A stretch of DNA of 64,000 bases from assembly GCA_003290165.1 (NCBI GenBank), contig QNQO01000548.1:310001-374000 (forward strand). The letters run 5' to 3'. Shown piece by piece: positions 33,421 to 44,809 of this stretch. Positions within the stretch are counted from its first letter, which is position 1, and the number at the start of each line of letters is the position of its first letter. The notes beneath the pieces were generated by a model. It was not told where the DNA came from and did no database searches. It saw only the letters and a program-made list of their open reading frames with translations. The translations under genes were made by a program, and so were the position numbers. This stretch comes from Berberis thunbergii (Eukaryota; Streptophyta; Magnoliopsida; Ranunculales; Berberidaceae).

Positions 33421-34979
33421 GTGATTATTATATTTCATTTCGATCTAAGGGCATTTGAGTACGAAGCTCGGCTCGGGTGGTTTTTCTTCACCTTCATTTT
33501 CCAAACTCTTTATTCAAAAGGGTTTAGAAGTAAACGATTCAAACAAAAGTTTATATTTTTCCTGAATTTTGATGTGACTACTTCCATGATATATTATACA
33601 TCTAGGAGATGTTGCCTTACAAGAAACCATAGTTTCCATGGCGACTTTCATGCTTGGAATTCAAACTTTGTTTAAATCTCAGACCCCTTATCACATACCT
33701 CACATTAACAAAGTCTTCAATTCAACTAATGTGGTGTTTGGTAGTACCATAGATGGTGGTGCTGATACTTGGGCAAATTATAGGCTGACTTTCGTCATAT
33801 ATACACCGCTCACATAAATAAAAACAATTCAACCCACCAAAATAACCAAGAAGAGAGGGGCTCAATACTGAGATAGCCATCTATACCTCCTCAGTTTCTT
33901 ATCCTTATTCTTTTGATGTTGATTGTCCCCAAAAGTGTCTTGTAGGGCCGAACTCCAACTCTAATAAGCAAAATCTCCAGGTTTTTCTAGGTCGGAAACT
34001 ACACCATGCACGTCAGCGTTGGCATCCCATATACCTTTTCGCCATGCTCGAGTACCTTGCAACTGAGGACCTTGCTTATGGTTTCAAATTGTTTTGTTTG
34101 TCATCCAACTATTAGAGTATTTTCATTAATAACACCCAAATTCATCAGCTTCTTCACAAGACCCCAACCTAAGTGTGTTTTCTTTGTTGGAGCTCCCCAT
34201 TTTTTTCTATTGTTTATATTCTTCACCGATTTCTCTTATAACCTAAAATCTTGTTGAAATGGGTAAAAAGACCACACGGAGATAAATGAGTGCTAAGCAT
34301 ACCAAATATCAAAGTATGCCCCAGATACCAACCTGTCTCTGAAACAATGAATTTTCTTGATAGTTTTGAAAAATGAAGCCAATAGAAAATAAAGATATAG
34401 GTGATAAGCTAAATGGTGCTAAGTTAAGTTCATTTGGCTGATGTGGGTAAGTGTGCCTATGTATTATTATTGACTGAGATGTTGAATGTTGTATTGTATG
34501 CTCTCATTGTAGTTTTGGGTTTCGTAGGTGGAATTACTTCCTATCTGTGGTATATTCAATTCATCAAATTACTGTGAGGTGTGGGCATAATTTCCCTCAC
34601 CCAAAATGATGTCTATTATAACCACTTTGTTGTCTGACATGAATCTTTTGACAAGTATAGTTATTTCAAAGTAGGTAATCAATTAAGTACAAGTGTTATT
34701 TGTTTAATATTTATTGCATTTGGAACTGTTCACAATTATTCTTGTTTTTTACCATGTTATCCCACTCAAATAAGCTTGCTTAAAATAACTTTGTGAAACA
34801 AAACAGATTTGGTGTGCAATACAAAGTTAACTATCTATGTATTTTATACATCTAATCGTATAAATTTGGCAAAATATATTTGTATATGAGTTTTATTTGT
34901 TAAGTGTCATTTCATGTGCATTACACACCTAATAGAGAGTTATTTTATCGACCAAATGGTGCACCTTTTATGGGTGAAT
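33421..34979 (+). other. Copia-2 leader/gag region, decayed, no domain recognised
   Basis: Lies where gag is expected in Copia-2. Open stretches exist (33370-33675 and 34006-34257), but none shows a motif I can assign. Confidence 0.35.
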
Positions 34980-35587
34980 GAATTATATAAAATATAAAAT
35001 ATGACAACTCTCAAAGTGGTAGCCCTAGAAGTGGTGACCAAGGTAATCACCCCAGAAGAGGTAGTCAAATAATCACTCTAGCATAGGTGATTACCTCAGC
35101 AGAGGTAGTCACAACACTTACTACATGGTTCAAAGTTTATGCCTGGTACAATGATAAAATTCCTGCGAAGGAAACTGAGAATCCTTCTAGAGATGACACT
35201 AATCATAGAAGTAGTAAATGTAGACATTGGTCACATGTTTGTTGTGCACCAATAGAGACGGTAGAGAAATATCGAGGTTTCATTAAAATCAAATAGATAA
35301 ATTTGATGCGACGGGAAGACAATAGTCATTGTTCCCTTCATTATTTGAATTTACTCCTGTTGGAGCAAAATCGAAAGCCTTATTTTTTTTACTCATGGTT
35401 TTGAGTTAGTTACTTATGTACTTATAACATTAGACGATGGAAATGACCTAATAAAAAACCATAAGTGTAAATTTTAGCCGTCAAAGATAGACGTAGAGAA
35501 CATGAATACCCATGATTATGAGGCAACTCCAATAGAGATAGCCATTAGCCATAGTAATCACCCTAGCAACGTTGGTTACCATAATGT
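34980..35587 (+). pseudogene. Copia-2 gag C-terminal part with a decayed zinc knuckle
   Basis: Repeats of GGTAGTCACC-type codons encode a Gly/Arg/Ser-rich tract like the basic tail of plant Copia gag. SSKCRHWSHVCCAPIETVEK follows, resembling the knuckle region KGHWSRTCRTPKHLVDLY of that family. The CCHC spacing is damaged. CACTA-2 is inserted downstream at 35590. Confidence 0.65.
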
Positions 35588-35590
35588 TAT

Positions 35591-35915
35591 CACTACAAAA
35601 AAATTCTCATTAATAGCATTTCAAAAACGCTATGGTAGGATACCATAGCGTTTTAGAAAACTCTGTGTCTACCAGAGCTATAATAGATACAGGGTCTATT
35701 ATAGCGTTTTAAAAACGCTATTGTAAGTTGACCGTTTATAGCGTTTCTGAAACGCTATCGTATCCTTGATCATAGTGTTTCTGAAACGCTATCGTATCCT
35801 ATACCATAATGTTTCTGAAACGCTATTTTCTTCCCTCGCGTAACATTTAACAAATGTTATTGTATTAGTTTCTATAGCGTTTCTCAAGGCCTTTTTTCTA
35901 TAGCACTCATCAACT
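35591..35915 (-). repeat. Left terminus of CACTA-2 with palindromic subterminal repeats
   Basis: At least seven copies of an AGCGTTT..AAACGCTAT palindrome between 35615 and 35885, decaying inward. Confidence 0.9.
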
Positions 35916-36069
35916 GTTATCAAATGACTTTTTATAATATCTTATAAGTTTTATTTCTAGAAAATAAAAACCTATATGTATCAAACACTTGAACATTTTC
36001 ATGAACAGAGAGGCACAATAATGTAATTAATAAGGTAATGTATTACACTTAGTCACAAAATCTATCAAA

Positions 36070-36680
36070 ATGTTTTAAAATATTTCCATGAATTTCACAA
36101 GAAGCAGCTGCTGCTTCTTCCCTTTTTTGTTTAAGACTGGGGAGCTCTTTGCGCATCTCTGACAGTTCAACAGGAACTCCCACGGCTCTAGCTATTTCTT
36201 GTACCAAGTTATTTGCAAAGCCTTGAATGGCATTCTGCTCCTGAAGGCCCTGTTGCAATCTCTGAGTAATTATGAGCTGAGATTTCGAAGCTTCAAGCTC
36301 CACCATTTGCATCTGATTGTGCAATATGTTCACTTGTTCCAATATATCAGAAAGATTCACAGTTGTTGCTTGAGATAAAGAAGCCAGAGACCTTCCAATA
36401 GCCCTTGTTATAACATCTACTTCCTTGACTATGTGCCTGCTCCTAACTAATAAGTACAAGCGAGTTCAGTTCTTATACTACATCACCAAGTCACCTGTCT
36501 TTCTAACATCCTTCTCAAGGAGCTCTAGAGCTTGTCTTGCAGCTTGGGAATCGTTGAGGTCATGGCCGGCTAATTCCTTTAAGATGGGTTCAATTTCGAA
36601 TAGATACTTCGATACAATCTAGAAGCTTTCATGCTTTAAGGGAACATCTTTAGCAACCTATATTGTTTTACTGTCCTGGT
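36070..36680 (-). pseudogene. U-box E3 ligase (PUB43/44 type) N-terminal-region fragment
   Basis: The frame at 36049-36459 reads YLLVRSRHIVKEVDVITRAI, then RSLASLSQATTVNL and IARAVGVPVELSEMRKELP, matching the N-terminal helical UND-like region of plant U-box/ARM proteins of the PUB43/PUB44(SAUL1) type. Upstream, at about 36490-36660, the preceding exon reads LKELAGHDLNDSQAARQALE then LLEKDVRKT, with a frame break between. The U-box itself would follow the seen part and is missing, so no ligase activity is expected. A clear minus-strand fragment within CACTA-2. Confidence 0.78.
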
Positions 36681-36689
36681 TTGTTAGGA

Positions 36690-37740
36690 GAGGCAAGAAA
36701 GTCCCCATTGGTATCAACTCTAATGCCATTATAAAGGTTAAAAAATAGAGCTTCTCTTATTATACCGAAGAACAATAGGTCACCCTATAGTTCAAGCTCT
36801 GACTGAACATCCGAATGAAAAATTTTCTGCAAAAAATCTCTTCCTTTCCCCCTGCATCTCATCAATTAGAATGTTTCGTGTGTCAGTGTAATTTCAAAAA
36901 GTAAAATGCAAGAAACTAGAATAATTATTAGAAAATGCATTTAAAACAATAAGCTTAAAAAAATTGGTCAGTTCATCCGCTCAAGCATCTAATTTGATAA
37001 TGGGGGACAACATAGCAAGTAAAATAGAAAATTCTTCAAATATACATAACCCACTTCTTTAAACTGCATAAACCAAAAGAACATACTATCAAAAAATCAA
37101 TAGACAGAAAATGAACAACATAAATTTGAAAAAAAAAGAGAAAAATAATTATAATTGATTGAATTTGAATAACCCATTATCTGATAACACAGTGCCTTCC
37201 TTCTGAAACAGATAAACTAACATAACCCGATATCATACCACCATTTCCTAACAAAAAAATAAAATAGAATAGAATACATCTACAAGTGTACCCACGATAA
37301 GATCCAGTTATATGAGTTCAATTATCAAGAAGAAAATCAACAAACATAAACAGATAAAAAAAAGGAAAATACCAAGAGAGTAAAGTTACCTCCTTGAGAA
37401 GAAAAGATGTATGCAATCTGCCAGAGCTTCAAGTGAATTCCCAAAACAACATCTAACACAAGATTTGGTAAAGGAGAACTTAGGGCTTTGGATATATTCT
37501 TCTTAAGAAATGTTGAGGATGTCTTTTTTGAGTCATCACCCCGTTTTGCTATTGCTCGGGCTTGAGAAGAAAATGTTGAGGATGCCTTTTGGTTGCACTT
37601 GCTTGATAAACTGAACCAAATCATATCTCCCCTTGAAATAGTACTACAATAAAGAAAATTTTCAAATGAGCTTCTCTTCCTAATTAAGCCAGTATTTAGG
37701 TGTACAAATTAATTAAACGTAAGAAATGGGAATTCTGGAT
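36690..37740 (-). other. CACTA-2 interior, no gene recognised
   Basis: AT-rich, intron-like. An open block at 37384-37624 (minus strand) has no motif I recognise. Confidence 0.35.
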
Positions 37741-37743
37741 TAC

Positions 37744-38500
37744 CTTTCCAGGAGAAGGCTCATGCCCATTCCAGAAAACATAAGTCTAAATTACATCCAA
37801 ACCTCCATCTTTGGCCTTTTGAATAAGGTCTGGCCACATCTGTATGTGCAACCAAAAGCACCAAACATCAGGAAAGGGGAAAAAAGAAGAAGAATTTATT
37901 CAATAAAAATCAATGAGAAAACCATTTGCTAAAAACTTCAAACTATGAGAAGAATAAGTGAAAGGTTGATGATAGGGAAAACAACAGAAAAATCAGAGAC
38001 GTCAGATTGTCAGATAGATACCTAAAGACAATAGAAAAGGTGCACCATTTTGGTAAATGGTAAAAAGACATTAATTGAAAATTTTCAAATAAATATAGAA
38101 AAGTCAAAGAAATTTTCACTAAATAGTAGCTTGAGGACTACTTTTTTTTTTTTTTTAAGAATGAAAGAAAAAGAACGGAACTGAAAATATGAAAGATTTC
38201 AATAAACACATTGGTGGAAAAGGATGCGCCCATTTGTGAGAAAACAAAAGAGAAACCCATTCGTTCATACAATTATTTCATTATAATGAGTAGAACATGA
38301 AATGGAAAAGAAAATAATACCTCAGGAGTGCTTCTTGGATAGTGAATGGAACTAGATATAAGGATCCTCCTTTGGCCATTAATTATAATAGCCTTATGAT
38401 CATAAGTCACAGATGCTCTGACACACGAAGAAGAGGAATATAGTAGCAATGAGTACCACAACCACCACATGACCATTCTTAACAACCCCATCAGCCTCAT
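37744..38500 (-). pseudogene. Beta-galactosidase (GH35) 5' fragment, two exons
   Basis: Plant GH35 beta-galactosidases remodel cell-wall galactans. Exon 1 (38321-38500) starts at a Met followed by a hydrophobic signal peptide ([13 protein letters not shown]), then [20 protein letters not shown] and [11 protein letters not shown], the mature N-terminus of the family. It is followed by GTATTA. Exon 2 (about 37744-37839) reads MWPDLIQKAKDGGLDV, a TAG stop in place of Gln, then TYVFWNGHEPSPGK. The catalytic acid/base region GGP[IV]IxxQIENEYG and nucleophile exons are absent. The natural start codon is retained. A CT microsatellite lies just upstream (38501-38518), a common feature of plant 5' UTRs. 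Confidence 0.95.
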
Positions 38501-38584
38501 AACTCTCTCTCTCTCTCTGGGTGTTGCAATGCAATAAAAAGGTACCTTAAAACTTCACTTTTGCATTTTGCGTATAAATTGAAA

Positions 38585-38635
38585 ACAAAGAACACCATAC
38601 AAGTGAAACATTGAAACTTGTATGGTGTTCTTTGT
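38585..38635. repeat. Perfect hairpin at the 5' junction of the LINE
   Basis: Nineteen-base arms (38585-38603 and 38617-38635) pair perfectly around a 13-base loop. The loop includes most of the target duplication ACATTGAAAC, so the second arm is the first sequence of the inserted LINE. Confidence 0.9.
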
Positions 38636-38769
38636 AATTACTAAAGGGCGCTCTGAGGCGATTTCAAGGGAATTTTGGGTAAAAAGTTTTTTATTATGTT
38701 TCCTTCAATCTTAGCCGTCCCAACTTTTTAGGAGTTGATCTGCACCATTGTTTTAGAGTGGCGGCTAGG

Positions 38770-39107
38770 TTCCAGCAAGAAAACCTAGGCAACTCTACAT
38801 TGTTTCAGGCCGCCGTCAAGCTAGGTCGCCGTCAAGCTAGGCCGCCTTCACGACTGGACGCCCCAGTCCAGGCCTCTCTGCGGATTGCTCGGTCTAGCTG
38901 TCGCCTGACTCTGACTTTTTGGCTTCGCAAGTTGTTGGCCTGTTTCAGTTCCAGCAAGAAAACCTAGGCAACTCTGCATCATTTCAGGCCGCTGTCAAGC
39001 CAGGCCGCCTTCATGACTGGACGCCCCAGTCCAGGCCTCTCTGCAGGTCGCTAGACTTTCGCTGTCGCCTGATTCTAACTTTTTGGCTTCGCAATTTGCT
39101 AGCCTGT
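38770..39107 (+). repeat. Two tandem ~179-bp units in the LINE 5' region
   Basis: Units start at 38770 and 38949 with TTCCAGCAAGAAAACCTAGG. Both contain GACTGGACGCCCCAGTCCAG and end with TTTTTGGCTTCGCAA. Unit 1 has an additional 15-20 bp internal duplication (GTCGCCGTCAAGCTAGG). Confidence 0.9.
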
Positions 39108-39115
39108 TTTAGGCC

Positions 39116-41010
39116 GTGCCCTTGATTGGTATGACGGCGTCTCCAGCTAGCATCATACCTTCCCCCACGGTGGGAAATCAAGGGCTTGGAGGAATCGAAG
39201 GGGCTACTAGGCCTTTTTTTGCCCAAATCCTCAGAAAATTTTTGGTAGAGGAAACTACGGATACGCATGTTGAGGGAACTAGATTCCGAAAAGATGGGGA
39301 GCCGACAATTGGGATTACGGCATCGGATGAAGTGAGTGGAGAAGCATTCATGGAGAAGCATATGATTGTTTTAAAGTTCTCTAGCTACAGGCCAACTTTG
39401 GAAGATATTCGGGATTCAATTCACAAAACTTGTGGTATCCTAGGAGATTTCTCGTTAGGATTACTTGATCAACGTCATGTTTTAGTCCGTCTTCAATCGG
39501 AGGCTGAAGCAAAGAAAGTTCTCTCGAGGGATTCCTTTTAGATTCGTGGAGTTAGATTCAAAGCATTCCGCTGGCACGATGGTTTCAGTCTGAAAGCAGA
39601 TTTGATATCGGTTCCATTATGGATAGAGTTGCCTAACATGCCTTTGCATTTATTTCATCCTCCTCTTTTGAAAGCAATTGTGAACTCTTTTTGGTGATTT
39701 TTTGCGCATGGATGATCATACTCAATGTTTATCACGCTCAGGTTCTGCCCATGTTTGTGTGGAGATGTCTTTGGCGGATAAGCTACCTAATAGAATTTGG
39801 ATAGACAAGGCTAACAATAGGGGCTTTTGGCAAAAAAATGAATACCCGGGGTTCAAATATTGTGATTATTGTTATTTGCTTGGGCATCAGGAGGAATTTT
39901 GCAGGAAAAAGTTAGGTCTCAAGGGAAATGTGAAAGCATCTCATGTGGTAAACGAAGAGAAGAATGAAAAATAAAAAGGTGAAAGCAAAAGTTGTCAACA
40001 GCAATATGTTCCAGTGGCTCATAAAAATAAAGTTACAAAATCAGAGGTTGGCACGAGTGGTGCAAAAAATAATATGAGGGAGGAATCAAGGAGGGAGTGG
40101 GTGCAGAGAAACCAGTGGCCAAAGAGCCGGTGAATTTATTGTTGTCGAACAAGTTTGAGATGCTTACGGGGATAATGTTGAAGGTGAAAGTAATCAAACT
40201 AAGAATTTTTCGGCTAGTAAAGAAAAGGCTACCGCCAATGACATATTCGTCCAAGAAACAACGGAAGAAGGCCTTCAAGAGGCAGGATACATAGCTAGTG
40301 AGATTGAAAAAGTGAAGCAAGGAGACCCAACTAATCATGATGATCTAGGCAGCCCGGGGACGACAAGTCCTGAGTTTGGCGATGTGAATACAAATATTGA
40401 AACCAGCCAAATTAAGATATTACAGATAGAGGAACCTCGAACCCCCCAGGCAGATGATGAGCTGATCCTTACGAACCCTGGGACACAGTCTGGGGCACAA
40501 CATTTTCAACCTGCATTGGGGTGTCAACAACCGGAGTCGAGGTGTCAAAATGGTGAGCATGAATTGCTCAACTCTGAGCAGATACGCTCTATTTCTCCCA
40601 TCACAGATCAGCTGGTGGACGTGGAACCAGAGGTAGCTATCCCAAAGATAATTGAGAACAGGGGCCAAGACGCACTAAAAGAAAGTGAGGAAAAATGCAG
40701 TGAAGAGGTTGATGCAACCTCAAAATCAGCTTCTACACTTCCTGAAATAGGACGAGAGATAACTAATGGAAGATAAGGGAAAGATCCCGTAGCGCCCATG
40801 GATTGGCTAACACCCCAAGCCATCAATGTTTTGAATTCATAAATTGCAAGAATATGCAGGGATGCATTGATCACTGAAATTAAAAGCTTACTTGAAGCGA
40901 AAGCAACAAAGGTGGGGCAAAACATGAGGTTTCCACAATACAGCCTCCCACGGAATATGTTCCTCGAAGGTCTTCTCGAAGCAAGAAGACAAATCTTAAA
41001 TTCAGATAAC
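39116..41010 (+). pseudogene. LINE ORF1 with DUF4283 and CCHC zinc knuckle
   Basis: 39116-39541 encodes an N-terminal tail followed by DUF4283 (MIVLKFSSYRPTLEDIRDSI, LDQRHVLVRLQSE). A TAG stop interrupts after SRDSF, and the domain goes on with FKAFRWHDGF and PLWIELPNMPLHLFHPP. A frameshift precedes 39702-39974 with RIWIDKANNRGFWQKNEYPG and the knuckle CDYCYLLGHQEEFC (C-X2-C-X4-H-X4-C). 40312-40776 is a long acidic low-complexity tail, and RRSSRSKKTN near 40960 is the basic end. ORF1 proteins of this group bind RNA. The frames are broken. Confidence 0.85.
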
Positions 41011-41019
41011 TGATAATGA

Positions 41020-41413
41020 TAATACAAGTAGAATGCAAATGCTTATTAGAACCTTGTAGGGATGCTAGATTAGTGTTATCATTCAATGGTTTCTATATCA
41101 TGATTCATTATATTTCGATTCTTTACGACGACTTCTCATACATCTCGGGGCCCACATTAGGTATAAATCAGGTCATGAACGGGCTTCAAGGATTGATTAG
41201 TAATTACGAGGAGGAAAAATTATGGCTGATCTATCATGCAACCACTTTAGTAGCAGAACACTTTGCAAGGTTACTCCCTAACCTAGAGACGGTGAATCTA
41301 AAACTAGTTAGGTTCTTTGTTGAAGCTTTGAAGCAAGTTTATTGTTTTGTAGATGATGAAACGAGTGAACGTATGAGCGATTGTAAACTTTATCATCATC
41401 TTTTTTATTAATA
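41020..41413 (+). pseudogene. LINE ORF2 extreme 3' remnant
   Basis: An open frame ends at 41411, just before the GGTTCGGGGATCC tail. In this LINE group ORF2 ends close to the poly(A), so this is probably the ORF2 C-terminus left by a large internal deletion. No enzymatic motif is present. Confidence 0.4.
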
Positions 41414-41470
41414 TAAGGTTCGGGGATCCTAAAAACCCCAGCTCACTTTCCAAAAAAAAAACATTGAAAC

Positions 41471-42484
41471 AAGGCTCAAATTGAATACTTCTTGAAAAAA
41501 GGTTTATATAAAAGCCACAAATTTTATAGATGGTCACTGTATGTACCTTAAAACTTCACTTTTGCATTTTGCATTTGACCCTTTAGCAGCCTAATAGCTC
41601 AACTAAGCAGAGGAATGGTGTAGTTGATTATCGTTACAAACCATGTTGTATTTGCAATAACGATAGAACTCACATAAATGCTTGAATACTCCTTGGAACA
41701 AGGTTTTCACTATTGTATTTTGCATTTGAGCCTGTAAGAAGTTGACTTCCGATTGTTTTCTTCCTTAATTAGTGTAAAAAACAGTTGCATTCAGAATAAC
41801 ATCACCAAAATCACTCTCTCATAAATATATCAACTGTTTTATGTTTAAAAAAAAAGTTTATAAACAAAACAATTTCACTGGAACACAAAAATTTAATTTT
41901 TCAACGGGGAACATGATCTCACCTCTTTCATATCACTCCCTCACTAAGGTCATTTTAGAAGTGTGGCCTTGCAATTCCATCCAACTTAGAGACATTGGAG
42001 AGTCTCCAAGAAGTCAGTGGTCATCACCCTGTCCATGAAGAGCATCAATACCATGTATAAATGATTAACCTGATTGAAACATATGACCATGTACAATTGA
42101 AACAATAACTTTCAATTCACTCACTTGAAATTCACTTCTGAAATTCTGGTCACTTAATTGAGTTCAGTAATGAGCTTCCAGTTTCAAATACAGCTAATTG
42201 TTGCAAGATCAGTGGAATAAGAAGCAAAAAATCCAGTCAGCTGGTAGAATGCCAATTAAATGACCTCCTAACTTCAATGACAAATGGATTGAATGAGAAC
42301 CTGAATTGTACTTCAAGATTCCTGATATTACTCCTTATACAAATTGTTTACCATTTCTTCAGCTTCTCTGTTGTAAATTTAAAGTAAACTTGATAGTAAT
42401 TACTGTTTGTAGCTTACCTTCCCTATCGAGCTTGGTAGTGGGGCCACTGTCATGTGCATATCATTATCTCATCATAATAGGAAC
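41471..42484 (-). other. CACTA-2 interior without recognised gene; local repeats
   Basis: CCTTAAAACTTCACTTTTGC occurs at 41550 and also at 38545 on the other side of the LINE. A piece like TTGAATACTCCTTGGAACAAGG (41683) resembles TTGAATACTTCTTGAA (41480). The captured DNA here was locally duplicated before or around the LINE insertion. Confidence 0.5.
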
Positions 42485-42562
42485 TTTACGGTTTGAAAAT
42501 GCATGGTTCCCTTCTACCACCATAATAGGAACTTTCGAAGTCAAATCCTGCATATACCTGTA
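42485..42562 (-). pseudogene. Purple acid phosphatase exon fragment
   Basis: The minus strand reads [27 protein letters not shown] is one of the metal-binding blocks of plant purple acid phosphatases, with VPIMVVEGNHE typical of the PAP15/PAP23 group. The metal-site Asn and His are kept and the Glu is replaced by Ala. Only this block is visible. A short match, so moderate confidence. Confidence 0.72.
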
Positions 42563-42654
42563 AGAATGGAATTCATAATAAGTACATTCAAATCCTGACA
42601 AAAGGAAGAATGATATTTATATGAAGAATGATTCAACTGAATGTTCTTCACTTG

Positions 42655-42752
42655 GTAGCTGATGGATGCCAATGTTACAACTTCATTCTGTATGTGTAAC
42701 CTTTCTTTTGCTTCAACTGTCAGGTGAAGCCCATCACTCCAATGTCTCCCCT
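42655..42752 (-). pseudogene. SecA exon fragment (second capture)
   Basis: The minus strand reads [20 protein letters not shown] then [11 protein letters not shown], the SecA preprotein-crosslinking-to-motor region. It overlaps the first exon of the SecA fragment in the inner CACTA-1 (22555-22632), where the segment reads QAVEAK, stop, [16 protein letters not shown]. This copy has no stop in the exon. The following SecA exons are not visible here. Confidence 0.85.
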
Positions 42753-42879
42753 GTCAAAACATGTAACAATCAAGAACATGCATAGCCATATTCAATTAAC
42801 TAAAGAGGGACTAAAGAAGAGGAAGAAAGGAATCTAGCCACTAAAAACAAAAGACTAGATGAAAGAAAACATGCATACA

Positions 42880-43180
42880 GTGTAATGCAGTTCTTGCTTA
42901 AATGTTGCTGCTATTTTTTGTAGTTTTATAGTACCGATCACTTGGTTTCTCTGTAGGGTAGTTGGCACCTGCTGCTGCTATTTTTTGCAGTTTTACAGTG
43001 TAATGCAATTGTATTCTGCATGCTATGAGATGGCACCTGCTGCTGCTGAGGCAAATAAGGCATGGATTTTGGTAGGGAAGTTGGTAGTGGCTTCCTTTCA
43101 TTGCATTGCTGGGACTGCATACCCTGAACTGTTGCAGAAGTTCATAACCAAAAAAGACCATTGATAAACGTAAAATCATT
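42880..43180 (-). other. Open Gln/Ser-rich block, not identified
   Basis: A minus-strand frame with SLPKSMPYLPQQQQVPSHSM. The element GCTGCTATTTTTTG.AGTTTTA is repeated at 42905 and 42975. The protein is unassigned. Confidence 0.35.
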
Positions 43181-43469
43181 TTTGAAAACTAAACAATAAA
43201 CATGCACTCTAAGACCATACAAGGACAAAAAAATAAGTGCATCCTTAAAGCTCTCAAGATATAGTATTTTAGGTTTACTAGACCACTTTCATGTCTTCAA
43301 ATCACATGTATCAGACAGTGAACCAAATAAACAAGTATTCTTGTGAAAATATCATTTATTTTTTTTGAGACGTCACAATTGTAGAAAAGCATAACATAGC
43401 CAGTTCCAACATCTGTGCAAGATTCTTCAAACAATTGATTCAGACTATATGGAATAACGGTTTTCAATA

Positions 43470-43668
43470 TCCTACAAATTGAAGTAAAATTTGTCTGACC
43501 ATAGCCAGTTCCAACTCCTTGACATCTCGCAAAGAAATCCAATGTCTCCCTAAATGTCATTTCTCGGATATGGATGTCATACTGACTGATATTTGCAGAT
43601 GTTCTTTGTTGGACAAAGTTAATAACCTTCCAAACAACTCTGCGAACCCAATTTTGCTTGGGTTTCAT
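43470..43668 (-). pseudogene. PDR-type ABCG transporter fragment
   Basis: PDR-type ABCG proteins are full-size plasma-membrane exporters of hormones and terpenoids. The minus strand reads [20 protein letters not shown] and [19 protein letters not shown]. This is the Q-loop segment of the first nucleotide-binding domain of plant PDR transporters ([36 protein letters not shown]). The substitutions P-to-Q, G-to-R and A-to-D are unusual. Walker A would lie upstream and is not seen. Confidence 0.9.
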
Positions 43669-43699
43669 TCAACAGGAAACTGAGCTCGTATTAGAATCA

Positions 43700-44580
43700 C
43701 ACTGACAAAGGTTTAGAGTACTTATTTTAAGTATTTATCTAAGGTTATAACTCATTTTTTAATGGAAGAACTTTGTTTTTTGCTAGCCAATCTGACATCA
43801 TACATTCAATACAAGAGAAAAAGACACACAAGAGCTTGAATTCAATAAAATTCACTCTGATGGAAATTGTAGAGAATATCATATGACATATATTTTGTAT
43901 AAGATGATTAAAATAGACAAGAGCGAGCAACACGCGCTTGAAAGCTAGTGTATATAAGCAAGTTGACTTGTACACCATGGAGAGAGTCCATGTGCCTTGA
44001 GTAAAATAATCTCATCTCTTTAAGTATCAAATGATTTCTTCCATCTTAAGAAAAAAATGAATGTAAAGTTCAATGTTAACATGATGTAAAAAATGAGGTG
44101 ACGAGTTACCTCATGTATAAACAAATCTTTACCTTAGAAAGAGAGAGATTTCTTCAAAACACCACCTTTGTAACTGCTTTTCTGGTCGATGTTTCCATTG
44201 CTCATGTTGGTCTTGGAGTAGAAATTTCACTGAGGGGCACATGAACACAAATTATGTCTGATGGAATGAAGTTTCCTTAATAGAAATTGGTACATAAACC
44301 TAGCAAACAATGACCAAGAAGAAAAAAGATACTTAAGTTTCTAGTCATTAAAATCACTGTCTGAGTAAAAACCCTGCAATTAAGCAAACAAGCAGTTCAC
44401 TCATACTTGCTAAGAAACACATACTACTTCTCGAATCGAAATATACTTTTTTTCACTAACAAGCTAACTATACTCTCAAAATGGTCTCATTTAGATTGAA
44501 CAATTATTTCGAGATTGATGAACATAACATGAACTTGAAAATCAAATAAAACCTGAAGAAAGAACTGGAGGAAATCTCCA
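43700..44580. other. CACTA-2 interior, no gene recognised
   Basis: AT-rich intron-like sequence without an identifiable coding block. Confidence 0.35.
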
Positions 44581-44809
44581 CAAATGCCACAACTCTCAAT
44601 TTCTCTGACAGTAAATCAATTGGATTCAACCATGCATGCAAAAACCCAAATACAAAGCCAAATCAAATCCTCTAATTTGAACAAACTGAAATTAAAAAAT
44701 AAATTAAAAAAAAATAAACATACAAGCACTCCTCCAGTTTCGTTTGGAAGTGGCGAAGCAATGAATTGGGGTTTTTGGGTTTTTCCACAAAACCCAAAGT
44801 AACTTCTTC

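Larger units (their letters stand above)
38618..41460 (+). mobile_element. LINE (DUF4283-type non-LTR retrotransposon), internally deleted
   Basis: Ends in an A run after CAGCTCACTTTCC. The sequence ACATTGAAAC occurs before its start (38608-38617) and after the A run (41461-41470), a likely target duplication. It has a 5' region with tandem units, an ORF1 with DUF4283 and a CCHC knuckle, an acidic ORF1 tail, and a short ORF2 3' end. The endonuclease and reverse transcriptase are missing, so it is a deletion derivative. It is inserted just upstream of the captured beta-galactosidase start, on the opposite strand. Confidence 0.88.

Noticed and set aside
38541..41575. Reading the 20-30 bp copies at 38545 and 41550 as a long target duplication of the LINE
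   Set aside because: They are not adjacent to the LINE ends; ACATTGAAAC fits the junctions better. They look like local repeats of the host cassette.
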